Shown here piece after piece: positions 10,591-18,373 of a DNA stretch of 23,902 nt. The notes beneath the pieces were generated by a model that worked only from the letters and a program-made list of their open reading frames with translations, had not been told where the DNA came from and searched no databases. Source of the stretch: a virus. A program made the position numbers and the translations under genes. The stretch covers positions 1 to 23,902 of the IMG/VR virus record IMGVR_UViG_3300042309_000035. The stretch is one strand, 5' to 3'. Numbering within the stretch: position 1 is the first letter of the stretch; each line of letters opens with the position of its first letter.

Positions 10591-11613
10591 ATGGCAGTTC
10601 TCTCTAGCAGCAACCTGACGCTCGCCGACTGGGCGAAGCGCACCGATCCCGAGGGCCGCGTCCCGGTCATCGCGGAACTCCTGTCGCAGTCCAACGAGAT
10701 CCTCGAGGATTGCGTGTTCAAGGAGGGCAACCTCCCCACCGGCGAGCGCGTCGTGATCCGCACGGGCCTCCCCGCCGTGTACTGGCGCGCCCTCAACCAG
10801 GGCATCCCGAACAGCAAGTCCACGACCGCGCAGGTCGATGAGGCGTGCGGCATCCTTGAGGCCCGCAGCGAGGTCGATAAGGATCTCGCCATGCTGAACG
10901 GCAACACCGCGCAGTTCCGCCTGTCCGAGGACGTGGCCTTCCTTGAGGCCATGAACCAGACGCAGGCGACCACGATGTTCTACGGCAACCCCGCCATCGA
11001 GCCGAAGTCGTTCCTCGGCCTCGCGGCGCGGTACTCGGCTGCCCCCGGCAGCTCGGGCATCGGCCAGAACATCATCGAGGGCGGCGGCACGTCCACCGAC
11101 AACACCAGCGTCTACCTGGTGGTGTGGGGCGACAACACCGTCTACTGCCCGTTCCCGAAGGGATCGACCGCCGGCCTCATGCATGAGGATCTCGGCGAGC
11201 AGACCGTGTACGACGGCAGCAACCGCCTTCAGGCGTACGCCACGCGCTACCAGTGGAAGAACGGCCTCGTCGTGAAGGACTGGCGCTACGTGGTCCGCAT
11301 CGCGAACATCGACGTGAGCGATCTCGTCGGCGCGACCGGCACGCAGCTCTCGTCCGCGGCGACCGCCCTCATCAAGCTGATGGCTCGCGCCATGTACCGC
11401 ATCCCGAACATGTCGGCCGGCCGTGCGGCGTTCTACATGAACCGGACCGTTCACTCGGGCCTCGCCATCCAGGCGATGGACCGCGCACAGAACGTCCTGG
11501 CCGTGAACCAGGGTCTGTCGCAGTTCGGCACCCCGTACAGCTGGCTGTCGTTCCTCGGCGTTCCGTGCCGCCGCGTGGACGCCCTCATCAACGCAGAAGC
11601 CCGCCTCACCTGA
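10591..11613 (+). CDS. Major capsid protein (epsilon15 gp7-like)
   Basis: 340 residues with a strong ribosome-binding site (AAGGAG) nine bases before the ATG. Features: NLTLADWAKRTDPEGRVPVIAELLSQSNEILEDCVFKEGNLPTGERVVIRTGLPAVYWRALNQG near the N terminus (N-arm and E-loop region), EVDKDLAMLNGNTAQFRLSEDVAFLEAMNQ (spine helix), MFYGNPAIEPKSFLGLAARYS, then the P-domain and A-domain strands with NGLVVKDWRYVVRIANIDVSDL. This is the coat type of epsilon15-like podoviruses (HK97 fold). Order after scaffold and before a Bbp16-like cement gene agrees. I see no internal frameshift site that would give a minor coat form. Confidence 0.93.
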   Translation: MAVLSSSNLTLADWAKRTDPEGRVPVIAELLSQSNEILEDCVFKEGNLPTGERVVIRTGLPAVYWRALNQGIPNSKSTTAQVDEACGILEARSEVDKDLAMLNGNTAQFRLSEDVAFLEAMNQTQATTMFYGNPAIEPKSFLGLAARYSAAPGSSGIGQNIIEGGGTSTDNTSVYLVVWGDNTVYCPFPKGSTAGLMHEDLGEQTVYDGSNRLQAYATRYQWKNGLVVKDWRYVVRIANIDVSDLVGATGTQLSSAATALIKLMARAMYRIPNMSAGRAAFYMNRTVHSGLAIQAMDRAQNVLAVNQGLSQFGTPYSWLSFLGVPCRRVDALINAEARLT

Positions 11614-11641
11614 TAGGTGAAGGCAGAAAGGAAACCACGAA

Positions 11642-12160
11642 ATGATTCTTGACAACAACCTTCGTCTCGGCAACACCGGGGCGATCACCTCGGCCGCCAC
11701 CTACATCACCGGGACCAGCGGTACCCCGGATGTCGTTGACCTCCAGAGCGGCACCGCCTACTCGGCCACGGCCAGCGGCACGCTCTACACCGTCGCGCAG
11801 GGAACCCAGAACCGTGACATCGGCGAGGGACGCGACCTGTACGTCGTGTTCACCGTCACCACCGCCCTCGCGGGCGGCACGAACGCCACCTTCCAGGTGG
11901 TCGCGTCCTCGTCCTCCACGCTTGCCTCGGGCAACATCGTGGTCGGCGAGGTCGGTGTCATCACCACCGCAAACCTCGCCGCTGGCCGGCAGGTCGTGGT
12001 CCGCGTCAGCCAGCAGCAGATCGCTGCCACGGCCCTGCGCTACCTCGGTGCGCAGGTCGTGACCACCGGCACCCACACTGCCGGCGTCATCAGCGCGGAC
12101 ATCGTCATGGACATCCAGGACGGCCGCACGGCGTATGCCTCCGGCTTCACGGTGGCCTGA
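11642..12160 (+). CDS. Bbp16-like capsid cement protein
   Basis: 172 residues, AAAGGA before the ATG. It begins MILDNNLRLGNTGAIT, the typical start of Bbp16 family cement proteins. A jelly-roll-like all-beta body follows: RDIGEGRDLYVVFTVTTALAGGTNATFQVVASS, IVVGEVGVITTANLAAGRQVVVRVSQQ, LRYLGAQVVTTGTHTAGVISADIVMDIQDGR. In BPP-1-like phages this protein trimerises on the outside of the expanded capsid and reinforces it. Two extra threonine/serine-rich stretches (about 20-45) look like surface loops. Confidence 0.88.
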   Translation: MILDNNLRLGNTGAITSAATYITGTSGTPDVVDLQSGTAYSATASGTLYTVAQGTQNRDIGEGRDLYVVFTVTTALAGGTNATFQVVASSSSTLASGNIVVGEVGVITTANLAAGRQVVVRVSQQQIAATALRYLGAQVVTTGTHTAGVISADIVMDIQDGRTAYASGFTVA

Positions 12161-12172
12161 TAGGAGCACCCA

Positions 12173-12382
12173 ATGGCGAAGGTCAAGGCAAAGGTTCTCT
12201 GCTTCGTGGACAACGGCCTCCGGCAGCCCGGGGACACGTTCGACTACGACGGTCCGTACAACAAGCACCTCGAGTATCTCGAGGCTGCCAAGCAGCCGGA
12301 GCGCGCCGCCGATTCGTCGGAGGCGCCCATGCCCAAGCTGCGCGGACGGAAGCCCAAGGCCGAGGCCAGCGCCACGGAGTGA
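12173..12382 (+). CDS. Small conserved protein between cement and tail-tube genes
   Basis: 69 residues beginning MAKVKAKVLCFVDNGLRQPGDTFDYDG, a compact beta unit in which 'K-KA-----G-R--PGD-F' recurs in small proteins encoded at this place in many phages. The C-terminal half is Pro/Ala/Lys-rich and disordered, with an AT-hook-like LRGRKPKAE. Function unknown. AGGAG lies seven bases before the ATG. It is followed by a 76-base gap containing a strong hairpin. Confidence 0.72.
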   Translation: MAKVKAKVLCFVDNGLRQPGDTFDYDGPYNKHLEYLEAAKQPERAADSSEAPMPKLRGRKPKAEASATE

Positions 12383-12405
12383 TCCGATGTTGAGTCTGTG
12401 AACAA

Positions 12406-12440
12406 GGAGGGGAGTCGGCGGGAAACCACGGCTCCCCTCC
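12406..12440 (+). terminator. 9-bp hairpin between capsid and tail genes
   Basis: GGAGGGGAG (12406-12414) pairs with CTCCCCTCC (12432-12440) around a 17-base loop. There is no U-run, so it may attenuate, be an RNA processing site, or protect the capsid messages. The 5' arm itself looks like a Shine-Dalgarno (AAGGAGGGG), but no good start follows it. The true site for the next gene (AAGGAGG, 12447-12453) lies just outside the stem. Confidence 0.55.
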
Positions 12441-12458
12441 TCTCACAAGGAGGTCGGC

Positions 12459-13139
12459 ATGGCGTCGGAAGTGGAAATCTGCAACCTCGCCCTCGCGTAC
12501 CTCGGCGACGATGCCACGGTCGCGAGCATCAACCCGCCAGAGGGATCGCCGCAGGCAGAGCACTGCCAGCGGTTCTACCCCATCGCACGGGACACGCTCC
12601 TCCAGATGCACAACTGGTCGTTCGCATCGCGCCGCGTGAGCCTCGCGCAGGTGACGATGCCGTACACCATGTGGAAGTACGCATACGCCTGCCCCGGGGA
12701 CATGATGGTCGCGGTGGCCGTGCTGCCTCCGCAGGCCGAGAACGACTACGCGGTGCGCGCCTACCCGGCCGACCGCTACGGATGGGGATGGATCAACACC
12801 CCGTTCAACGCCGCAGGCACCTACGTGCCGCAGGAATACCAGATCGAGACGGACACACTGGGGAACAAGGTCATCTACACGAACCAGGAGAACGCGCTCC
12901 TGCGATACCAGGCGCTCGTGTCCGACCCGACCAAGTTCGACCCGCTGTTCACGAACGCACTCGCATGGCACCTCGCGTCCATGCTCGCCGGCCCGGTCGT
13001 GAAGGGCGCCGAGGGATCGGCAGAGGGCCGCAAGGCGGCGCAGATGGCGATGGCCTACGTGCAGCAGGCCAAGCAGTCCGACGCCAACCAGCGCAGCGTC
13101 AGCCCCGAACACATCACCCCTTGGATGAGCGGCCGCTGA
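12459..13139 (+). CDS. Tail tubular protein A-like head-tail adaptor
   Basis: 226 residues with the strongest ribosome-binding site of the window (AAGGAGG, spacing 5). The N terminus MASEVEICNLALAYLGDDATVASINPPEGSPQAEHCQRFYPIARDTLLQMHNWSFASRRVSLAQ is the gp11/TTPA-like pattern ('-ICN-AL---GD--I-S------A--C---Y---RD--L---W-FA-RR--L'). The middle describes YPADRYGWGWINT, QEYQIETDTLGNKVIYTNQENALLRYQALVSDPTKFDPLF and the helical end ALAWHLASMLAGPVVKG. It would form the ring that connects portal to nozzle. The stop is followed after one base by the next ATG. Confidence 0.9.
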   Translation: MASEVEICNLALAYLGDDATVASINPPEGSPQAEHCQRFYPIARDTLLQMHNWSFASRRVSLAQVTMPYTMWKYAYACPGDMMVAVAVLPPQAENDYAVRAYPADRYGWGWINTPFNAAGTYVPQEYQIETDTLGNKVIYTNQENALLRYQALVSDPTKFDPLFTNALAWHLASMLAGPVVKGAEGSAEGRKAAQMAMAYVQQAKQSDANQRSVSPEHITPWMSGR

Positions 13140-13140
13140 C

Positions 13141-15849
13141 ATGGCGCAGACCCGCACCTACACCCGCTCGTTCGCAGGCGGCGAGGTGTCGCCCGAGATG
13201 TGGGGTCGCATTGATGACGTGAAGTTCCAGACGGGCGCGGCGAAGATGCAGAACTTCATCGCGCTGCCGCAGGGGCCGGCCGAGAACCGACCCGGCACCG
13301 CGTTCGTGCGCGAGGTCAAGGACAGCACCAAGCGCACGCGGCTGCTTCCGTTCACGTTCAGCACCACGCAGACGATGGTGCTCGAGCTCGGAGCCGGGTA
13401 CTTCCGGTTCCACACGCAGGGCGCGACGCTTGGGCCCGGGACGCCTGCCGCCTACAACGGCGCGACCGCCTACGTGGTCGGGAACCTCGTCTCGAGCGGC
13501 GGCGTGAACTACTACTGCATCGCGAACACGACGGGCAACGCGCCGCCGAACGCCACGTACTGGTATGCCATGCCGGCCGGGATCTACGAGATCCCGAACC
13601 CGTACGCCGAGGCCGACCTATTCGACATCCACTACGTGCAGTCGGCCGACGTGCTGACGCTCGTGCACCCGAACTACGCGCCCCGCGAGCTGCGCCGACT
13701 GGGCGCCACCACGTGGACGCTGACCACGATTTCGTTCGCATCGACGGTCACGTCGCCGACCGGGTTGAGCGTGACGGCCAACCGAGGCGAGGCGCTCAAC
13801 CTGATCGGGTTCACGTCGGCAAGCCCGGGAACGGCGCACACCAGCGCACCGCACGGATTCGCCGTTGGAGATCCTGTGTACCTCGACGGCGGAACGTGGA
13901 CGAACCCGTTCCCGGACGATTACTACATCGTGTCGGCCATTGGGCCATCCGACAAGTTTCAGGTCCGCGCCTACAGCACCGGAGTGGCGCTCGACACCAC
14001 GCCATACGGCACGTGGTCATCCGGCGGGTACGTGCAGTTCGGCGACAAGGCGCTGGACTTCACCAGTTACTACGTGGTGACCACCGTCGCGCCGAACGGC
14101 ATCGACGAGAGCGCGCCGAGTTCGCCCGTGAGCGCGAACAACAACCTGAACGCGCAGGGCTCAAGCAACACGATCACCTGGTCATCGGTCACTGGCGCGG
14201 CGCGCTACAACATCTACAAGCGTCAGAACGGGCTGTACGGCCTCATCGGCCAGACGGACCTGACCACGTTCACGGACAACAACATCGGTCCTGATATGGG
14301 CATCACGCCCCCCATCGTGGACACGGTGTTCGCGTCGGCCGGGAATTACCCCGGCGCGGTCAGTTACTTCGAGCAGCGCCGAGTGTTTGCCGGCACGACG
14401 AACGCGCCGCAGACGATGTGGATGACGCGCACGGGAACCGAGAGCGACATCTCGTACCACATCCCGATCCAGGACACCGACCGCATCGCGTTCCGCGTGG
14501 CAGCACGCGAGGCCAACACCATCCGGCACATCGTCCCGCTGACGCAGCTCCTCGCGCTTACGAGCGCGGCCGAGTGGCGCATCAGCCCCGTCAACAGCGA
14601 CACAATCACCCCGACCACGATCTCCGTGCGTCCGCAGTCCTACGTCGGAGCCAACAACGTGCAGCCTTCCATCGTGAACAACACGGTGGTCTACTGCTCG
14701 GCCCGCGACGGCCACGTGCGCGAGCTGGGGTACTCGTGGCAGGCGAGCGGGTTCGTGACGGGCGACCTGTCATTGCGCGCCACGCACCTGTTCGACACCT
14801 ACGACATCACGGACATGTGCTACAGCAAGGCACCGCAGCCGCTGTTGTGGTTCATTTCAAGCACTGGCAGCATGCTCGGCCTGACATACATCCCCGAGCA
14901 GCAGGTCGGCGCATGGCACCAGCACGTCACGGACGGCGCGTTCGAGAGCTGCGCTGCCGTGGCCGAGGGAGCCGAGGACCGCCTGTACGTGGTGGTCAAG
15001 CGCACCATCGGCGGCGTCACCAAGCGGTACGTCGAGCGGTTCGCGAGCCGACAGGTCACGACCATCGAGAACTGTTTCTTCGTGGACAGCGGCCTGACGT
15101 ACGACGGCACCAACGCGACGGCCACCACGGTCACGGTGACGGGCAGCACCTACCTGCCGTCCGACACGCTGACGATCACGGCGAGCAGCCCGATCTTCCA
15201 GTTCCCGTCCACGAGCACGCCGCCCACGGACATCAACGACGCCATCGTGATGACCGACTCGGCCGGCAACAAGTACCGCCTGCGGATCATCGGCACGACG
15301 AGTACGACCGTGGCGACCGCCCGCGTGGACGTGACGCTGCCGGCGGCGCTCCGCAACGTCGCCACCACGGTCTGGGCGTTCGCCCGAGACACCATCGGGG
15401 GGCTGACGCACCTCGAAGGCAAGACGGTCAGCATCCTTGCGGACGGTGCCGTCATGCCGCAGGTGGTTGTGGCGAGCGGCCAGGTCACGCTCCAGCGCGC
15501 AGCGGTGCTCGTCCACGTGGGTCTGCCCTACGACAGCGACCTTGAGACGCTCCCGATGGCGATCCAGATGGAGGCGTTCGGGCAGGGCCGCGCCAAGAAC
15601 GTCAACGAGGCGTTCCTGCGCGTGTATCGCTCGAGCGGGATCTTCGTCGGCCCAGACAACGACAACCTGACCGAAGCCAAGCAGCGCACCACGGAGCCGT
15701 ATGGCTCGCCGCCCGGGCTCAAGACGGACGAGATCGGCGTGAAGCTCACCCCGACCTGGCGCCAGTCGGGACGCATCTACGTGCGGCAGTCTGACCCGCT
15801 GCCGCTCACCATCGTCGGGCTCACGCTCGAGGTCGCCATCGGAGGCTGA
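13141..15849 (+). CDS. Tail nozzle / tail tubular protein B-like protein with inserted domains
   Basis: 902 residues. The N terminus TRSFAGGEVSPEMWGRIDDVKFQTGAAKMQNFIALPQGPAENRPGT is the gp12-like nozzle start ('---GGE-SP-M-GR-D---Y--G---L-N------G---RPGT'). Then come, by eye, a chitin-binding-like unit (about 104-145, YVVGNLVSSGGVNYYCI with APPNATYWY), a FCCH-like beta unit (about 222-292, HTSAPHGFAVGDPVYLDG) and a fibronectin III-like unit (about 305-390, WSSVTGAARYNIYKRQNG with TTFTDN). The conserved core resumes with YFEQRRVFAGTTNAPQTMWMTRTG and continues to about 700 (LLWFISSTGSMLGLTYIPEQQVGAWHQHVTDG). The last part is beta-rich (about 715-902). It forms the tail exit; the insertions probably decorate its surface. 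Confidence 0.85.
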   Translation: MAQTRTYTRSFAGGEVSPEMWGRIDDVKFQTGAAKMQNFIALPQGPAENRPGTAFVREVKDSTKRTRLLPFTFSTTQTMVLELGAGYFRFHTQGATLGPGTPAAYNGATAYVVGNLVSSGGVNYYCIANTTGNAPPNATYWYAMPAGIYEIPNPYAEADLFDIHYVQSADVLTLVHPNYAPRELRRLGATTWTLTTISFASTVTSPTGLSVTANRGEALNLIGFTSASPGTAHTSAPHGFAVGDPVYLDGGTWTNPFPDDYYIVSAIGPSDKFQVRAYSTGVALDTTPYGTWSSGGYVQFGDKALDFTSYYVVTTVAPNGIDESAPSSPVSANNNLNAQGSSNTITWSSVTGAARYNIYKRQNGLYGLIGQTDLTTFTDNNIGPDMGITPPIVDTVFASAGNYPGAVSYFEQRRVFAGTTNAPQTMWMTRTGTESDISYHIPIQDTDRIAFRVAAREANTIRHIVPLTQLLALTSAAEWRISPVNSDTITPTTISVRPQSYVGANNVQPSIVNNTVVYCSARDGHVRELGYSWQASGFVTGDLSLRATHLFDTYDITDMCYSKAPQPLLWFISSTGSMLGLTYIPEQQVGAWHQHVTDGAFESCAAVAEGAEDRLYVVVKRTIGGVTKRYVERFASRQVTTIENCFFVDSGLTYDGTNATATTVTVTGSTYLPSDTLTITASSPIFQFPSTSTPPTDINDAIVMTDSAGNKYRLRIIGTTSTTVATARVDVTLPAALRNVATTVWAFARDTIGGLTHLEGKTVSILADGAVMPQVVVASGQVTLQRAAVLVHVGLPYDSDLETLPMAIQMEAFGQGRAKNVNEAFLRVYRSSGIFVGPDNDNLTEAKQRTTEPYGSPPGLKTDEIGVKLTPTWRQSGRIYVRQSDPLPLTIVGLTLEVAIGG

Positions 15850-15850
15850 C

Positions 15851-16588
15851 ATGGGACTCGTCACCGCACCATTCGGCGTGAACACGCAGAGCACCCTGAT
15901 GACGGGGTACAACCCCGCCACGTACCTCGGCACGGGGCAGTCGGTGCAGCCGCTCGCGCAGGCCGCGCCATCGGGGCCAGGGTTCGCGAGTTCGTTCGCC
16001 GAGGCCATGACCGTGGCCGGACCCATCGCGTCGATCTTCGGGGCCGTGACGGGGGCGGTCGGCTCGTTCTACGCGGCACAGAGCCAGCAGAACCAGCTCA
16101 AGATGCAGGCCCAGAACCAACGGTTCGCGGCCGAGATGGCGCTCATCAACCAACGCGGCGCGGAGTTCACGGCCGGCCAGATCGGGCGCGAAGGGCAGGC
16201 TCGGTTCGGGGCGTACTCCATGCGGGCAGGACAGGCCCGTGCGAGCGCGCAGGCGTCCCTGGCGGCCCGTGGCGCCGTCCTCGGCGTCGGGTCGGCGAAG
16301 GAGATCGTCGGCAGCATGGACCTGATGAAGGAGATCGACCGCCTGAATATCAGCGCCGCCACCGTGCGCGAGCAGGAGGCCGCCCGCTTGCAGGCGTTCA
16401 ACCTCGGCACGCAGGCCACGATGGCTGGCATCTCGGCCCGCAACCTCGAGGCCACGGCCGGGACCATCTACCCGGGCCTGTCGCTCGGCACCAGCCTGCT
16501 CGGGAGCGCGACGGACATCGCCGGCCAGTGGGCCCGCAACCGCCGCGTCGAGGAGCTGCTCATGGGCGTCTCGCAGCAGAGGATCTAA
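15851..16588 (+). CDS. Internal virion protein, T7 gp14-like
   Basis: 245 residues starting one base after the nozzle gene. A hydrophobic small-residue segment (ASSFAEAMTVAGPIASIFGAVTGAVGSFYAA, about 45-76) precedes a long Gln/Ala-rich coiled coil (about 78-200: QSQQNQLKMQAQNQRFAAEMALINQ..., then RASAQASLAARGAVLGVGSAKEIVGSMDLMKEID). A second small-residue stretch, SLGTSLLGSATDIAGQWARNRR, ends it. The pattern 'S-A-RAS-AA-GV-LG-GSA-E---S------D---I' is common to phage ejection proteins placed after the nozzle. It is likely stored in the head and ejected to form a channel in the outer membrane (inference from T7). Confidence 0.82.
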   Translation: MGLVTAPFGVNTQSTLMTGYNPATYLGTGQSVQPLAQAAPSGPGFASSFAEAMTVAGPIASIFGAVTGAVGSFYAAQSQQNQLKMQAQNQRFAAEMALINQRGAEFTAGQIGREGQARFGAYSMRAGQARASAQASLAARGAVLGVGSAKEIVGSMDLMKEIDRLNISAATVREQEAARLQAFNLGTQATMAGISARNLEATAGTIYPGLSLGTSLLGSATDIAGQWARNRRVEELLMGVSQQRI

Positions 16589-16591
16589 ACC

Positions 16592-18373
16592 ATGCCCACC
16601 GTCCCCACGTCATTCGTGCCGCAGACCGCACCGCAGGGCGGCGGCGACATCGGCCAGTTTCAGGCACCCGGCATCGCGGCCGCCGAGAACCTCGCAGGGC
16701 CGCAGGTCGCCCGTTTCGGGCAGGCGATGGTCGGGGCGGGCAACCAGGCGTTCCGGCTCGGGTCGGCCATCCAGGACGGCATTGACGAGGCTGCGACCAA
16801 GGAAGCCGACGTGGCCGCCGGCAGGGCCATGCAGCAGGTCGCCGACAAGTACCTCGCCACGGTCGGCAAGACGGCGGAAACGTCGTTCGAGGCGGCGCAG
16901 GCCGAACTGGCGCAGGCGGCCGCTGGTGCCGCCGACATGCTCCAGAACGACACGCAGCGCCGCATGCTCGGGCCGATTCTCGCTCGGAACATGGGAGTGT
17001 TCCAGAGCCGCATGGGCCAGCACCGGGTGCAGCAGGTCAAGGTCTACCAGACGAACGAGTCGGTGGCACGCGCCGAGTTGAGCGCGGACTACGCCATCCA
17101 GGCATACGCGCAGCGCGGCGAGAAGGACGCAGAAGGCCGTCAGATAGGGCTCATCCGCTACGCGGCCAACGCCGACACGGCTGTCGCCGAGATCCGCAAG
17201 GCCGGCGAACTCATGGGGTACGCGCCGGATTCGGCGCAGATGAAGCAGCTCGAGCAGAAGGTCTACGACCGCATGGCGGTCGGCATCGTGAACTCCATGA
17301 TGGTGCAGAAGGAATACGGGCAGGCCGACGATTTCCTGTCAGACCCCGGAACCGCCGAGACGCTTGACGCCAAGACGCTCGGCGCGCTTCGCGAGTCCGT
17401 GACCGCCAACCAACAGAAGTCGGTGGTCGGGGAACTGGCGTCGAGCATCATGGAGACGGGGCTGCTCATGGCGAAGAGCGACCCCAAGACCTACTGGCAG
17501 CAGAAGGACGGCCCCGTGGAACCGCCATCGACGCTGCGCGAGGCGCTTGACCTGTCCGAGCAGATCAAGGACGATGACACCCGCAAGTTCGTGCAGAACG
17601 AACTGCGGACCCGCTACGCGCAGGAGGACGCGCTTATCGACCGCGAGTACGCCACGCTCATCGACAACATCGAGCAGTACCTTGCCGTCCCCGGCAACTC
17701 GCTCGCCGACGTGCCGCCCGACCAGTTCGGCCGGCTGCGGCCGGTGGACAGGCAGAAGTTCCTGCGCGGCCAGCGCGACCAAGACGAGATGACGATCATG
17801 GAGCAGGTGGCGCGCAACCCGTCGCTCGTGGCCGAGGGCGACTGGCTTGAGCGCAACCGCAGCAAGATGACGCACGCCACGTTCGTGAAGTTGCTCGCCG
17901 ACCGCAGCAAGCCCGACCGTATCCAAGCGGCGACAATCGACGCCGACCAGCTTGAGGCCACGCTGACGCGCAATGGATTCGACACGCTTGCCGCACCTCC
18001 ACGCGGCGACAAGCAGGCCGCCGAGCAGTCGCTGTTCCTGCGCGACAACGTCAAGACCATGATCGATGCCGAGCAGGCCAGAGTCGGTCGCGCCTTGTCG
18101 CGCACCGAGAAGCAGGCCATCATGGACCGTTCGATCCTGGACAAGGTCTACGTGCAGCGGTCGTGGAGCCGTGACCCGCAGGTGCCGTTCTCGGCGCTTG
18201 GGCCGGACGAATTGCAGCAGGCATACGTCACGGTCGGGAACTCCGACGTGATGATCCGAGACATTCCCGAGCGGCGCATCATGCAGATCCGCAACGCGCT
18301 TGAGCGCGCCGGACTCCCGACCGACCTCAAGAGCATCGCGGACACGTGGGTCCGCGCAGGCAAGCCTCAATGA
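16592..18373 (+). CDS. Internal virion (ejection) protein, T7 gp15-like position
   Basis: 593 residues, almost entirely helical, no cysteine-rich or membrane region. The first ~50 residues are Pro/Gln/Gly-rich (VPQTAPQGGGDIGQFQAPGIAAAENLAGPQVARFGQAMVGAG), then long helices (AIQDGIDEAATKEADVAAGRAMQQVADKYLATVGKTAETSFEAAQAEL..., RRMLGPILARNMGVFQSRMGQHRVQQ). The region MVQKEYGQADDFLSDPGTAETLD with ALRESVTANQQ resembles the repeat-like 'A--Y-L------' helices of ejection proteins. It lies where T7 has gp15, between gp14-like and gp16-like genes. The stop overlaps the next ATG (ATGA), so translation is coupled. Confidence 0.8.
   Translation: MPTVPTSFVPQTAPQGGGDIGQFQAPGIAAAENLAGPQVARFGQAMVGAGNQAFRLGSAIQDGIDEAATKEADVAAGRAMQQVADKYLATVGKTAETSFEAAQAELAQAAAGAADMLQNDTQRRMLGPILARNMGVFQSRMGQHRVQQVKVYQTNESVARAELSADYAIQAYAQRGEKDAEGRQIGLIRYAANADTAVAEIRKAGELMGYAPDSAQMKQLEQKVYDRMAVGIVNSMMVQKEYGQADDFLSDPGTAETLDAKTLGALRESVTANQQKSVVGELASSIMETGLLMAKSDPKTYWQQKDGPVEPPSTLREALDLSEQIKDDDTRKFVQNELRTRYAQEDALIDREYATLIDNIEQYLAVPGNSLADVPPDQFGRLRPVDRQKFLRGQRDQDEMTIMEQVARNPSLVAEGDWLERNRSKMTHATFVKLLADRSKPDRIQAATIDADQLEATLTRNGFDTLAAPPRGDKQAAEQSLFLRDNVKTMIDAEQARVGRALSRTEKQAIMDRSILDKVYVQRSWSRDPQVPFSALGPDELQQAYVTVGNSDVMIRDIPERRIMQIRNALERAGLPTDLKSIADTWVRAGKPQ

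Noticed and set aside
10306-11700. Leftward 464-aa open frame opposite scaffold and coat genes, and similar long frames opposite the portal and nozzle
   Set aside because: They are antisense shadows of GC-rich coding sequence; the opposite strand carries recognisable proteins with ribosome-binding sites.
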